Translations under genes and position numbers: made by a program
The notes under the pieces: generated by a model
Database searches by the model: none
What the model saw: only the letters and a program-made list of their open reading frames with translations
Told to the model about the DNA's origin: nothing
Shown: positions 17,365 through 26,205 of the stretch, piece by piece
Position numbering within the stretch: position 1 is the stretch's first letter
Layout: the number at the start of each line of letters is the position of its first letter
Origin: Algoriphagus sp. AK58
Lineage (GTDB): Bacteria > Bacteroidota > Bacteroidia > Cytophagales > Cyclobacteriaceae
Length of the DNA: 33,477 bases
Direction of reading: 5' to 3'
Assembly (NCBI RefSeq): GCF_014324365.1
Contig: NZ_QEIG01000021.1
Span: 1 to 33,477, forward strand

Positions 17365-19136
17365 TTTTTCCTCGAAAAATAGGCCATCATCAGAATCGAA
17401 CCTGCTGTGCCATCCATGGTAGGTTCATTGGTGCTATAATCTCCAACCGCGTCGTGGTAGACGATAAAAGGATTTTGCCTTCCAACATAATCGTCAGGCC
17501 TCTCTAAGGTCAATCCGATCAGATTGGAGTGGATCGTACGGAAAATCGGACCATCCACCAAGCCTCCCGGTATCTCCAATCCCAACTTGACATAAGGGGC
17601 GGTATGCACATAGATCGGAAAATCTCCATGCTTTGGAATTCCTGTAAACATGCTCGTGCCCCAGGGATTTTTTCCAAACAGCCAATCCCGCTGAGCGATC
17701 AGGTAAGGTTGATATTGGGTGTTTCCGCTCATTTTTTCATAAAGAATCAGCTGAGTAGCCAAGCTCGTCATCAGGTTGTTGGAGCACCAGATAAAAGGAA
17801 TGCCTACTTCGAAGGGGCTGGTTTGGGCTTTTTTCAAAGTGTAGGCTATGCCTTCTTGATAGAAGTTTTCCAGTGTCTTTTTGAAATCCTGATCTACCAC
17901 CTCATGAAGAGAAAAATGCCCCAGATTAATAAATGGGTACAGCTGATAATGGGCGGCAGAATCCCGGACTGTCCATGAATCAGCGTTCGAACTTTTCAAA
18001 GCATAGTCTTTTGCCTGAGTCAGATAGGAGGATTCTCCGGTAGCTTTGTAGAGTTCTGCCCCGGCCCACTCCATGTCATCGTTCCAGGTTTCTTCATTGT
18101 AACGGTAAGGAGCGCTGTAGGAATTGCCCTGCTGATAGCCTTCGTATTTTCTCCCTAATGCATAGAGGCTTTTGGCAGCACGAAGGCATTGGATTGAAAA
18201 AGCTTCATCGATTTCCTTCCAGATTCTGGCACCCAAAGCCAAGGCGGCCGCAGATCTTCCGGCAATGTTCGCCATTCCTGTGGATTCACTTTTATACTTG
18301 CCCAGACCCTGAGGCTTTCCCGTGGCAAAGTAGGCGGGGCGATAGCTGTTTTCTCCCCAACCGTAATCCGAGTTGTCTTGGTTGGGGATTTTAAACCCTC
18401 GGTGATCCCGATCATCGGCGATTTGATGGATGAGTTGGTCGGGGGCAGGATGAAGTTTGAGTAGCCAGTCCAGACCCCATTTGGCTTCGTCGAGGACATC
18501 CGGGATACCATTCGGGCCGGGTTGGCCTAGCGCATTTACCTTGTCTTCAAATCGGTCCGGAAAAAGCTGATAAGCCATCAGCATGTGTCCCGTGGCATAA
18601 CTTCCTGTGATCAGGTACTTGAGTTGGTCGCCGGCATCATGCCAACCCCCGGATGCATCCACATAAGTGCTGTCCGGCATGGAGTCAAAGAAGCTGCGTC
18701 CATCCTCTTGATGACAGACCATATCCATTGTTGGATTGTAGCCGCATCGCTGCTGACGCATAAATTCCAGTAAATCCTCTTGAATTCCGGCGTAGGCCTG
18801 ACTTCCGATATGGAATTTTCCGGAGGCAGTTTTGCTTGCCGAGTGCCAAAGGAAGTAAGAACCCTCACCAGTGGTGGATGAAAAATCAACCTCATAGTAG
18901 TAAAAGTCACCCCATTTTCCGGATTCCAATGGCTTGGGTTTGATTTTAGCCAAGGAGCTTGAATCCGGCAAATGGACCAAATGAACGTTATTTTGGATCT
19001 TTTCCTTGGAGAAAATCACTGCCTTTTTGGTGTCATCGGGATGAAATCCGACTTGGTTTACAGAGAAAAAAACCTCCTGAGCTTGAATCTGAATTGTCAG
19101 AATTAGCATCAGGACGGTTGATAAGAAAGGTTTCAT
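17361..19136 (-). CDS. Secreted glycoside hydrolase family 9 (cellulase-like)
   Basis: A 591-residue exported glycosidase. A signal peptide ending at IQAQ (residue 20) is followed by an N-terminal Ig-like cellulase domain, about 22-110, and a catalytic (alpha/alpha)6 domain. The GH9 signature SGGWHDAGD places the catalytic base pair at Asp167 and Asp170, and the proton donor is Glu571 in TNEPTMDGTAG. GH9 enzymes usually cut beta-1,4-glucans or related oligosaccharides by inversion. No carbohydrate-binding module or type IX secretion tail is visible at the C terminus, so it is probably periplasmic or surface-located rather than a T9SS cargo. It is coupled to a HAD phosphatase. Confidence 0.93.
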   Translation of the reverse strand: MKPFLSTVLMLILTIQIQAQEVFFSVNQVGFHPDDTKKAVIFSKEKIQNNVHLVHLPDSSSLAKIKPKPLESGKWGDFYYYEVDFSSTTGEGSYFLWHSASKTASGKFHIGSQAYAGIQEDLLEFMRQQRCGYNPTMDMVCHQEDGRSFFDSMPDSTYVDASGGWHDAGDQLKYLITGSYATGHMLMAYQLFPDRFEDKVNALGQPGPNGIPDVLDEAKWGLDWLLKLHPAPDQLIHQIADDRDHRGFKIPNQDNSDYGWGENSYRPAYFATGKPQGLGKYKSESTGMANIAGRSAAALALGARIWKEIDEAFSIQCLRAAKSLYALGRKYEGYQQGNSYSAPYRYNEETWNDDMEWAGAELYKATGESSYLTQAKDYALKSSNADSWTVRDSAAHYQLYPFINLGHFSLHEVVDQDFKKTLENFYQEGIAYTLKKAQTSPFEVGIPFIWCSNNLMTSLATQLILYEKMSGNTQYQPYLIAQRDWLFGKNPWGTSMFTGIPKHGDFPIYVHTAPYVKLGLEIPGGLVDGPIFRTIHSNLIGLTLERPDDYVGRQNPFIVYHDAVGDYSTNEPTMDGTAGSILMMAYFSRKK

Positions 19137-19162
19137 GGCTGGACAGGTTTATCCATGAAGAT

Positions 19163-19221
19163 AAAAAAGCTCTATGGAACTTTGGCTTGATTTTCCAGAA
19201 ATGGACAACCACAAGTCAAAG
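19163..19221 (-). terminator. Terminator-like hairpin after the lipoprotein hydrolase
   Basis: On the minus strand CTTTGACTTG (19221-19212) pairs with CAAGCCAAAG (19189-19180) with one internal mismatch, and flanking AGCTC/GAGCT bases extend it. Six T follow at 19168-19163. Confidence 0.5.
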
Positions 19222-19234
19222 GAGCTATGGATGA

Positions 19235-20296
19235 CTACTTGATTACCGCATTGATCTTTTCCCAAAGCGACTGATCGAAACCTGAAAGCGCAAAATTGGG
19301 GTTCGCGGGATCAGAGGCCCTTCCCATCCGGATGATGACCATTTTTTTGCTTGGGATCACATAGATGCGCTGATCTTCCGCACCCATGGCAGCATACATA
19401 TCTGCAGGAGCATTTGGGATAAGCATTCCCGGAAATACGTTTTGGCTCGTCGGTAGCATAAATTGGCCTTTTCCATTGAGCCACCATAAGTATCCGTAGG
19501 CTGAATTGAGGTTCTGTGAGGTGGAGGTACTTTGGTTGAAAAAAGCCTCGTTTACAATTTGCTCGGTTCCCCATTTTCCCTGATGGAGTGCCAATAGGCC
19601 AAATCGGGCCATACTGCGGGTAGTACTATGGTAAATCGTGAAAATGAGTCCTTCTCTCCAAAAGCCATCCATCCCGATTTTAGCTTTCAGTTTGGAATTG
19701 AAATAGGGTTCAAATCCCTGACCGCTTGCTTCTCCAACCACATCCATCAATCGCTGAAATACATTGTGGTAGGACCACCTCGTCCCGGCATCTGCCAGAT
19801 AGGTGAGATTGGGTTTGATGATCAGTTCGCTTTCGTCATTGATGCCTGAGGTCATGGAAAGCAGGTGTTTGGGGGTGATCAGGGATTCTTTGGCCAGCGG
19901 CATACTGGTCCAGCCTGCACCCAGGTATTGAGAAACCCGGGTATTGATATCCAGCAATTTTTCCTGTTGGGCGATCCCTACGGTCGCTGTGGTCAAAGTC
20001 TTTCCGGCACTGTTCCATTGCCAAGTGTCGGTGGCTTTGTGGCCGTCAAAGTATTCCTCCATCGCGATCCTTCCGTTCACGAGAATCATAAAGGATTTGG
20101 AGTTTCTGGTTCGGAGAAAATCAATAAGAGCAGGAATTTGACTTTCATCCCAGCCAAGTTGGGAAGGAGCGACTTTCTCCCAGTCCGATCCGGTCAGGGG
20201 TGGGAAATACACCTCTTGGACTTCTGGGCCAGGTTCTTCTGTAGGATTGCAGGAAAACAAGGAGATGCAGGTACAAAGAATCAAGAAAAGTCGCAT
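19235..20296 (-). CDS. Lipoprotein serine hydrolase, beta-lactamase-like family
   Basis: A 353-residue lipoprotein with lipobox LFSC (Cys16), so it is anchored to the envelope. The nucleophile motif is Ser96-Ala-Gly-Lys99 in WNSAGKT and the second motif is Tyr176-His-Asn178. These place it in the beta-lactamase-like S12/esterase group. It is only remotely like the secreted hydrolase at 15308. The substrate is unknown; neighbouring GH9 and BNR lipoprotein genes hint at polysaccharide or cell-wall metabolism, but this is inference. Confidence 0.9.
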   Translation of the reverse strand: MRLFLILCTCISLFSCNPTEEPGPEVQEVYFPPLTGSDWEKVAPSQLGWDESQIPALIDFLRTRNSKSFMILVNGRIAMEEYFDGHKATDTWQWNSAGKTLTTATVGIAQQEKLLDINTRVSQYLGAGWTSMPLAKESLITPKHLLSMTSGINDESELIIKPNLTYLADAGTRWSYHNVFQRLMDVVGEASGQGFEPYFNSKLKAKIGMDGFWREGLIFTIYHSTTRSMARFGLLALHQGKWGTEQIVNEAFFNQSTSTSQNLNSAYGYLWWLNGKGQFMLPTSQNVFPGMLIPNAPADMYAAMGAEDQRIYVIPSKKMVIIRMGRASDPANPNFALSGFDQSLWEKINAVIK

Positions 20297-20461
20297 AGAA
20301 TCAGATTTTATGCTAGGACAAGTGTGAACCTTAAAGGTTTAATCTGCTTTAGGGAGCAAAACCAAAGCTAGTGAATGCCTGAGTTTTTTCATTAGGTTTT
20401 GGTCTTTTCCATTCATCCGTAGGGTTTCTAGGAAAAGTTGGGATTTAGTCAAGTTCAGATG

Positions 20462-20498
20462 AAAAAAATGGTGGAAGGGACCCCTTGCCCATTCCACC
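20462..20498 (-). terminator. Intrinsic terminator of the BNR lipoprotein gene
   Basis: On the minus strand GGTGGAA (20498-20492) pairs with TTCCACC (20476-20470), extended inward by GGG/CCC after one bulge, followed by ATTTTTTT (20469-20462). Confidence 0.75.
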
Positions 20499-20526
20499 TT
20501 CCCCAGTCAAAAAAATCTGCTCACCC

Positions 20527-21501
20527 TTAGTTGAGTTTGGTTTTGTAAATCGAGTTTCCGCTTCCTTTTGAAGATCCGGAAAGGAGATACAGATGGTTGG
20601 ACTGATCAAATTCAATGTCTACCACCCGTTGAGTCAGCGTAGTGCCCGACTGTCGGTTGATCAAGGATACACCGAAGGGGAAATTTCCATCCCATTCATA
20701 AAGTGTCCATTTTCCACCTTTTAGTCTTTGGATTTGATTTGTGGTGGCCCCGATTAGATTTCCCTCCCGGTCGGTGGCTTGTGGAGGGTATTTCAAATCT
20801 GATTTTGTCCAGGTGTTTCCCATGTCATCTGAAAAATGCAGTCCACCGCCGGAAGACCCAATCCCGAAATCCCCCTGCCAGCTGCCGGGAGTAGCAAAAA
20901 GGCGATTACCTTGTTGGGCATGGATAAAAAGTAGACTGGATTTTTTATTTGCCCACTTGGCTCCTCCATCGGAAGAGATGGAGATTCTGTCGACTGTAGT
21001 GGAGATCAAGTCAGGCAAAATCAGGGTACCATTGGGCATCTTGAAAAGGCGGTTGAAATCTACTTTTAAAAACCCCACATAAGGAGTGAAAGGAACAAGG
21101 GTAGCCACTTCGCTTCTGGTAAAGGTATTTCCGTTGTTAGTCGAGGTGCTGAAGTAGCTTTTGTTGTTATTGAAGGTGATGGTGTAAAGCCGCCCGTCGA
21201 TAAAGTGAACGTAGGAGTTGTAGGTGGCATTTAGGTCTCCGTAGAGTTTTTGGCTCTGTTTGGAAGCGATTTCAAATCGATGGATTGAGTTGTCCCGTTG
21301 CGTGTAGAAAATGTATTTTCCGTCATCGGAGATCGCAAAATTGTCTACGATGGTGGTATTGGGCAGAACAATTTCTTCCCAGGTGATTTTTTTGATTTCT
21401 TCAGCCTGGGAATTGTCATCGGAAGGTTGACCATCTTCGGAACTGCATGCCGAAAAGAGTAAAACCAAGCAAATCGGAAAAAAGAATAAATACCTATGCA
21501 T
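20527..21501 (-). CDS. BNR/Asp-box beta-propeller lipoprotein
   Basis: A 324-residue lipoprotein with lipobox LFSAC (Cys19) followed by an acidic Ser/Asp linker. The body carries several Asp-box-like repeats, STNNGNTFTRSE, SISSDGGAKW and FSDDMGNTWTKS, typical of sialidase-type or sortilin-type beta-propellers. No catalytic sialidase Arg triad or RIP motif is evident, so a binding or structural role is more likely than sialidase activity. It has its own terminator and is probably monocistronic. Confidence 0.82.
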   Translation of the reverse strand: MHRYLFFFPICLVLLFSACSSEDGQPSDDNSQAEEIKKITWEEIVLPNTTIVDNFAISDDGKYIFYTQRDNSIHRFEIASKQSQKLYGDLNATYNSYVHFIDGRLYTITFNNNKSYFSTSTNNGNTFTRSEVATLVPFTPYVGFLKVDFNRLFKMPNGTLILPDLISTTVDRISISSDGGAKWANKKSSLLFIHAQQGNRLFATPGSWQGDFGIGSSGGGLHFSDDMGNTWTKSDLKYPPQATDREGNLIGATTNQIQRLKGGKWTLYEWDGNFPFGVSLINRQSGTTLTQRVVDIEFDQSNHLYLLSGSSKGSGNSIYKTKLN

Positions 21502-21600
21502 GTGTAACGAGCTTAATCCAAGTGAAATGAATCATTAAACAGACGTTCCAAAAATCGCCGTGGAAGCCTCTCCAAGCCATACGACAAATGCCCTATTTGC

Positions 21601-21644
21601 AAAAAAAAACACCTATTCCAACGTTTGAAACTTTGGAATAGGTG
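21601..21644 (-). terminator. Intrinsic terminator of the TPR lipoprotein gene
   Basis: On the minus strand CACCTATTCCAA (21644-21633) pairs perfectly with TTGGAATAGGTG (21621-21610), followed by nine T (21609-21601). Confidence 0.92.
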
Positions 21645-21665
21645 AGAAAGAAATGGAAACCGAGT

Positions 21666-22595
21666 TTATTTCAGCCCGAAAATCCGGATTAAATCACTCT
21701 CCGCTGCCAGATATCCGAAAGAGGTAAACACTTTGCTGTCAGTCAGTTCCTGCATGAGTTGTTTTGCCTTGGCCGAGTCTCCGTGGTACAAATACCAGTT
21801 GGCCACCCCGTAGCGGATGGCATCATTGGAAGGGCTGCCGGGGCCTTCTTGGTACAGGCTATCTACGGAGATCCAGCCTTTGTATAAATGACAGAGATCA
21901 GCATAACTCTGGTTTTCGATCACCGTGGAGTCGGCATGAATCGGTGCCAGCAGAGAGTCGGCTTTCGTCGGATTGCCTAGGCGCTGCTGAATCATGTAGA
22001 GCCAATGGGTGCTGGAGACGATGTTGTCGTAGTGATTGCCACTTTCTCGGCACTTGGCATAAGCCTGATACGCTTTTTCGTATTGGTGCGTGAGGTAGTA
22101 AGCCAGGCCCAGGTGGTACCAAATGTTGCTGTGGAGGCTGCTAACCGGAATGTTGAGGGCATTGGGCATCCCGTCGGGCTCGATTTCGTCCACAGTGCCT
22201 TCGATAAGTTGGGCCGCTTTTTCAAAGTCTGCGATGGCTTTGTCGTATTCCCGGATGCTGAGGTAGCGATGCCCCCGGTGACGATAGAGTCGGGGTTCGT
22301 CGGGGAATTTCTCCAGGCCTTTGGAATAGATGTCAATAGCCTGTCGGTATTGGCCAAGGTAGGCCGTACGTCGACCATACCAAATAATGGCTTCCACATC
22401 CTCGGGATTGGCTTCGAAAGTGGCTTTTGCTTCTTCGTACTGGGTCAAGAGCTTTTCGGAAGGAGCGGGAATTTCAAAGGTTTTTCCGAGGGGAGTGGTC
22501 AAGGTGGAGTCTGCCTTTACCAAATTTTCGGTTTGTTCTTTTTGTGGATTGCAGGCAAAAAGCAGGGGGAGAAAAAGAAGTAGGTAGTGTTTCAT
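21666..22595 (-). CDS. TPR-repeat lipoprotein
   Basis: A 309-residue lipoprotein. The start is placed at 22595 rather than at an upstream in-frame ATG at 22622 because from here the protein begins with a clean lipoprotein signal MKHYLLLFLPLLFAC (Cys15). Tetratricopeptide-type helical repeats fill about residues 50-160, including LGQYRQAIDIYSKGLEKFP and REYDKAIADFEKA. Such proteins scaffold complexes at the envelope. No partner is obvious from the context; it lies between the BNR lipoprotein and an epimerase with separate signals. Confidence 0.85.
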   Translation of the reverse strand: MKHYLLLFLPLLFACNPQKEQTENLVKADSTLTTPLGKTFEIPAPSEKLLTQYEEAKATFEANPEDVEAIIWYGRRTAYLGQYRQAIDIYSKGLEKFPDEPRLYRHRGHRYLSIREYDKAIADFEKAAQLIEGTVDEIEPDGMPNALNIPVSSLHSNIWYHLGLAYYLTHQYEKAYQAYAKCRESGNHYDNIVSSTHWLYMIQQRLGNPTKADSLLAPIHADSTVIENQSYADLCHLYKGWISVDSLYQEGPGSPSNDAIRYGVANWYLYHGDSAKAKQLMQELTDSKVFTSFGYLAAESDLIRIFGLK

Positions 22596-22661
22596 ACTAA
22601 GATTATGCATTGGCCAACGCAAAGGTTTTCAACTGTGGCTTACGAATTTTAATTTCAAAGA

Positions 22662-23564
22662 TCATTCCCCCTTCACATATTTCCTCCAGTTGTGCTGCTC
22701 TTTGAAGCCTAGCACTTCCCGGATTTTTCGGTTGGAAAAGAGGGCTTCGTGTTCTTCCAGTTCACGGGTAAGCGGCACGCCCGGAAAAAAGCGCTCGGCC
22801 AGTTCCCTGCTGGGAATGATCGCTCCGTTGTGGTCGTTTCCGGCATTGAAAACCTGATAGCCCAAGCCGTCTTTTTGCAGACACAAATCCACGATCTGAC
22901 CCAAATCCCGGGCATCGATGTAGCAGAAGGCATTGCGGCGACGCACTTCAGGATGCTTGAAATAGTAGGGGAAAAGGGTTTCGTATTCATGCGGCTCGAT
23001 CACATTGCCGATCCGAAGGGCATAGATATCCACACCGGTTCGCCGCTGAAAGGAGCGGGCCGTCTGCTCATTGACTACCTTGGAGAGGCCGTAGCTGTCC
23101 ATGGGATCGACGTCGTAGTGTTCGTCTAGGGGGAGGTATTTCGGATCGGTTTTACCGTCGGAAAAGCAAATCCCATAGGTGGTCTCGGAGGAGGCAATGA
23201 TGATCTTTTTGATTCCCAGTTTGACGGCCGCTTCGATCACGTTGTACGTGCCGACCGTGTTGACGCGGAAAGTTTCATTGTCGGGTTTGATCAGGATGCG
23301 GGGTACGGCCGCGAAGTGCACCACGGCATCAAAAGCAGGAACGCCCGTTCCAGGCTCCATTTCATCAAATCCCGCATACATGCTCATGGCGTTAAACATC
23401 TGACCGGAATCGGTAATGTCTGCGGTCAGGTTGTCTACGCCAGGATGATGCAGGGGAGTGAGGTCCACATTCATCACGCGGTGGCCTTGCTCGAGCAGGT
23501 AAGGGATGACGTGGCGTCCGGCTTTGCCGGAACCTCCGGTGAAGAAGATGCGCATTTGAGCCAT
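22662..23564 (-). CDS. NAD-dependent epimerase/dehydratase (extended SDR)
   Basis: A 300-residue extended SDR acting on nucleotide sugars or related polyols. The NAD-binding motif TGGSGKAG lies at residues 9-16, FAAVP at about 84-88, the catalytic Ser/Thr in ASSETTYG, and Tyr158 and Lys162 in YGLSK. A start at the internal Met4 is possible. The base composition is GC-rich relative to the cassette array next to it, marking the outer boundary of that array: no attC-like site follows this gene. Confidence 0.88.
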   Translation of the reverse strand: MAQMRIFFTGGSGKAGRHVIPYLLEQGHRVMNVDLTPLHHPGVDNLTADITDSGQMFNAMSMYAGFDEMEPGTGVPAFDAVVHFAAVPRILIKPDNETFRVNTVGTYNVIEAAVKLGIKKIIIASSETTYGICFSDGKTDPKYLPLDEHYDVDPMDSYGLSKVVNEQTARSFQRRTGVDIYALRIGNVIEPHEYETLFPYYFKHPEVRRRNAFCYIDARDLGQIVDLCLQKDGLGYQVFNAGNDHNGAIIPSRELAERFFPGVPLTRELEEHEALFSNRKIREVLGFKEQHNWRKYVKGE

Positions 23565-23615
23565 GATATGGATGGGGTTGGATAAGGTGTTGGTCGATTA
23601 GGAATTGCCCAATAC

Positions 23616-23623
23616 CAAATCTA
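23616..23623 (-). promoter_or_regulatory. Possible -7 box of the epimerase gene
   Basis: TAGATTTG on the minus strand matches TAnnTTTG exactly, about 50 bases before the start codon. No convincing -33 box was found at the usual spacing. Confidence 0.35.
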
Positions 23624-23682
23624 AAGGCAAAGTCGGGTAATTCCATCCGATTTTTTACCAACTCCCAAAAAAATGAAAGGTT

Positions 23683-23815
23683 GATTTAACGTTTTACAGA
23701 TTTGCGATGGGCGGGATTATTACCACAAATGTTTGTGCGAAGAACCAAACTTTCGGCTACCACTAAACTGTCTGAGGAGCACGAAACCCCGCCTATTGCA
23801 AATGTGCTGTTAGCG
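23683..23815 (-). repeat. attC-like site 4 (end of cassette array)
   Basis: On the plus strand it runs from TTTAAC (ending 23690) to GTTAGCG (23809-23815). The R'' core CGCTAAC complements the start of cassette 4. Inner arms include GGGCGGGATT near the left and CCCCGCC near the right, with GCACGAAACCCCGC shared with attC3. R' reads GTTAAATC into backbone sequence, so this is the last site. Confidence 0.75.
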
Positions 23816-23839
23816 GTTGCCCTTTTTCTGCTTATTACT

Positions 23840-24433
23840 TTATTCATTATTTTTGTCAAAGTCTTCTTCCCATTTTACGATGTCAGTATTATTAGTTGAA
23901 AAAATTATTGTCGCACTGTCGCCTATGCTGTAATTTTTAGGGTTTAGGTCGTTACTATATTTTTTACCGTCTAAGTAGAAGTCGAATAATGCATAAGGCG
24001 TTCCTTTTCCTTTGAAATGGATGTCGTTAATTCTCACTTTTTGTAGTCGTCCAAAAGTTTTCAATTGGTCTTTTTCATATTTATTTAAAGAAGTAACTAA
24101 CTTATATGCTGTCCCTGCAAATAAAATTAGAAACAAAGAAATATAACTTGCACTTATAATTTTTACTTTAGTAGAACCAACTGTATCTTTTAGGATTTGA
24201 TATTTCTTTTTGTCTGATAGCGTTGAAAAGCTAAAGTCCGTTTTGGTCGGAATGATAATTCTTGTCAAGGAAATGCTCAAGAAAAGTGAGCCAAATCCAA
24301 TAAGAAAAAAAGCTATAATCCCTAAAAATCTTGCATCTCCATTTGTCCACCATACTTTAAATGCAATGAACGCCCCGAACAAAATTGTCAGAATATAAAT
24401 TAATGAATATTTTATTGCTTGTTTTATTGTCAT
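23840..24433 (-). CDS. Cassette 4: small membrane protein of unknown function
   Basis: A 197-residue protein with three hydrophobic segments, at about residues 8-27, 36-58 and 95-112, and a hydrophilic C-terminal domain of about 85 residues rich in Lys and Asp that includes YALFDFYLDGKKYS. I do not recognise a named family. It is the only gene of the cassette: it begins 41 bases after the cassette's 5' core and ends 24 bases before its attC. The AT-rich composition contrasts with the neighbouring epimerase gene and supports acquisition. Confidence 0.75.
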   Translation of the reverse strand: MTIKQAIKYSLIYILTILFGAFIAFKVWWTNGDARFLGIIAFFLIGFGSLFLSISLTRIIIPTKTDFSFSTLSDKKKYQILKDTVGSTKVKIISASYISLFLILFAGTAYKLVTSLNKYEKDQLKTFGRLQKVRINDIHFKGKGTPYALFDFYLDGKKYSNDLNPKNYSIGDSATIIFSTNNTDIVKWEEDFDKNNE

Positions 24434-24464
24434 TATTATAGGTTCGTTCGTGTTGTCATAGGGT

Positions 24465-24603
24465 TATCGCTAACGTTTTGGCGCTTGGCGCAGTGGCGGG
24501 GATTTTTAGCACTAAACTTCATTAGATGCATAAAGCTTGAGTTTTGCACTTCACTGTCATAGAAGCACGAAAACCCCGCTTTTGCAAAACGGCTGTTATG
24601 GGC
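24465..24603 (-). repeat. attC-like site 3
   Basis: Plus-strand ends are CGCTAAC (24468-24474) and GTTATGGGC (24595-24603). The outer symmetric arms are CGTTTTG and CAAAACG, the inner arms GGCGGGGATTTT and AAAACCCCGC. The R'' core complements the start of cassette 3. The stop codon of the cassette 3 gene lies inside R''. Confidence 0.85.
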
Positions 24604-25204
24604 TGTATTTTTTTATCAATTCCCAGTAAACATTGTCTTGTTTGTCATAACGAATAAGCCCTTCTGATTTACTCCAATATAATTTTGTCACGTAGTCGCT
24701 ACGTTGCTTGAAGTTTAGCCAGTCTTCAGCGTCTATAATGTAAACGTCATTGTATGTTTTAGATTTAGTCGCCAATGATGTAGTTTGTTGTTGGGAAAGA
24801 CTATCAATTCTGATTCCGGTCAAACGATAAAAATTTGCATCCTTAGCTGAAAGATGGAATTCAAATCTAGCAATATTGTCTTTTGATTTTTTCAGTTCAA
24901 CAAAATTATTGTCTAAATATCTATGCTTATCGTCTGGAGGCCATGGGTCACTGTGTCGACAGAAAATACTCACAACCTCATATGTCTTACCGTTAAAAGA
25001 CTGGGCTTCTGGATAAGCAATTAACGTGTCCTTCTGAAGGAGAAAAATTGTGTCAGTGTCACCAGTGTTGGAACTGAAAACAAGAGTTTCGTTCCCCATA
25101 TATGGCATCCAGTCGTATTCTTTGTCCGAAAGTCTGTAAGTTTCACGACAAGAGATCAAAATGGAAATTGTCAATAATGTTATGATGTATTTTGAAGTTG
25201 TCAT
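24596..25204 (-). CDS. Cassette 3: lipoprotein of unknown function
   Basis: A 202-residue lipoprotein with lipobox ILISC (Cys19). No family was recognised. The mature part is polar with several Tyr and Trp, including a C-terminal YWELIKKYSP. Its final codons and TAA stop are read within the GCCCATAAC core of attC3, so the attC supplies the end of the gene. The start codon lies nine bases from the cassette's 5' core GTTATGGGC, leaving almost no leader, so expression probably relies on an upstream cassette promoter. Confidence 0.75.
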   Translation of the reverse strand: MTTSKYIITLLTISILISCRETYRLSDKEYDWMPYMGNETLVFSSNTGDTDTIFLLQKDTLIAYPEAQSFNGKTYEVVSIFCRHSDPWPPDDKHRYLDNNFVELKKSKDNIARFEFHLSAKDANFYRLTGIRIDSLSQQQTTSLATKSKTYNDVYIIDAEDWLNFKQRSDYVTKLYWSKSEGLIRYDKQDNVYWELIKKYSP

Positions 25205-25212
25205 TTAATATA

Positions 25213-25347
25213 GCCCATAACGGGATTCAGCTTGGAGACGGCGGGCATTCGAAGCCGATCTCTTCCAGCCTACTCCTAACTTCTTAAAGATACTAAACTT
25301 TCTGTTTACTCGGAACCGCCCGCTGTATCCAAGGTGATGTTATGGGC
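25213..25347 (-). repeat. attC-like site 2
   Basis: Plus-strand ends are GCCCATAAC (25213-25221) and GTTATGGGC (25339-25347), exact reverse complements. Inner arms GGAGACGGCGGGC and GCCCGCTGTATCC pair with few mismatches. The last 13 codons and the stop of the cassette 2 gene lie within this site. Confidence 0.85.
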
Positions 25348-26040
25348 TTTTTTCTTTATAAGTAGACTTTCAAATCGATTAAAGACTTTCTGAAGTATAT
25401 AATATTCTCCTTCGAAAAGACCGTTCTCAATTTCAATTATTTCACCTTTTGGGTACCTTATTGTTAAATTCATTTCACCGCTTCCTGGAATTGGAAATAA
25501 TTCTTCCTCTGGATAATTCCGTATATCAACCATTTCAAATAATTGATTGAGTTGATTTAATGTTAAGGTATCCAATTGAAAATTATGTTTTCCTTTGAGG
25601 CCAGAGTATAATTCTCCTTCATAAGTCACTAATCCATTTTTGTCAATATGCATATTGAAGAACGGTAATCTTCCTTCGACAGACCCACCGTCTAAATTCA
25701 GAGATTCGAATTTATTTGGATTACTTATTGATATCCTTTCATATTTTACAGTATCATTATCACGATTAAATGGTATTAATAGAATATTATTTTTATCAAT
25801 ATATTGAATTATTCCAACGCTTTCTAGGTCCGAATCTTCAAGAATCAATGTGTCATTGTTAATAGAAAAATGAAAAAATCCATAATTGTCCCAAAATGGG
25901 TTTGTCATAATAGAATCTTGAACCAAAAAAGTTTGCTCACCATACCAAATTCCATTTAAATTAACTTTAAAGGATTCCTCTTCATTAGTTTCACAGGATA
26001 TTAGCATTATGCTAAATAATAAAAAGAGTAGATTTTTCAT
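25306..26040 (-). CDS. Cassette 2: lipoprotein with DUF6438-like region
   Basis: A 244-residue lipoprotein with lipobox LISC (Cys16). Residues about 20-120 look like a beta-rich lipocalin-like domain beginning LNGIWYGEQ. The second half, with NGLVTYEGELYSGLKGKH and LNQLFEMVDIRNYPEE, resembles DUF6438 domains, but this is from memory and uncertain. The C-terminal residues AHNITLDTAGGSE are translated from attC2, so they are probably an accident of cassette structure. Function unknown. Confidence 0.72.
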   Translation of the reverse strand: MKNLLFLLFSIMLISCETNEEESFKVNLNGIWYGEQTFLVQDSIMTNPFWDNYGFFHFSINNDTLILEDSDLESVGIIQYIDKNNILLIPFNRDNDTVKYERISISNPNKFESLNLDGGSVEGRLPFFNMHIDKNGLVTYEGELYSGLKGKHNFQLDTLTLNQLNQLFEMVDIRNYPEEELFPIPGSGEMNLTIRYPKGEIIEIENGLFEGEYYILQKVFNRFESLLIKKKAHNITLDTAGGSE

Positions 26041-26052
26041 GTTCGTCTAATT

Positions 26053-26191
26053 GCCCATAACGTTCCCACGCTTTGCGTTCGTGCGGGATTTCGGAGCACA
26101 AAACTGTCATCCTACCACTAAAGCCCAATTGGAAAACTGAACTTGAATGTATGCACGTCACCCCGCATGACGCAAAACGTGTGTTGGCAGC
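26053..26191 (-). repeat. attC-like site 1
   Basis: Plus-strand ends are GCCCATAAC (26053-26061) and GTTGGCAGC (26183-26191). The inner arms TTTGCGT (26072-26078) plus GTGCGGG (26081-26087) pair with CCCGCAT (26162-26168) plus ACGCAAA (26170-26176). The R'' core on the minus strand, GCTGCCAAC, exactly complements the 5' core of cassette 1 at 27595-27603. Confidence 0.88.
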
Positions 26192-26205
26192 TGGCATTCT
26201 TTATT

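Noticed and set aside
20527..21501. BNR lipoprotein as an active sialidase
   Set aside because: Asp-box repeats are visible but not the catalytic Arg triad or RIP motif.
22596..22622. Upstream start of the TPR lipoprotein
   Set aside because: It would bury the lipoprotein signal; the start at 22595 gives a standard lipobox position.
23702..23899. 65-codon plus-strand frame across attC4
   Set aside because: It covers the attC site and runs antisense into the cassette 4 gene; typical spurious frame.
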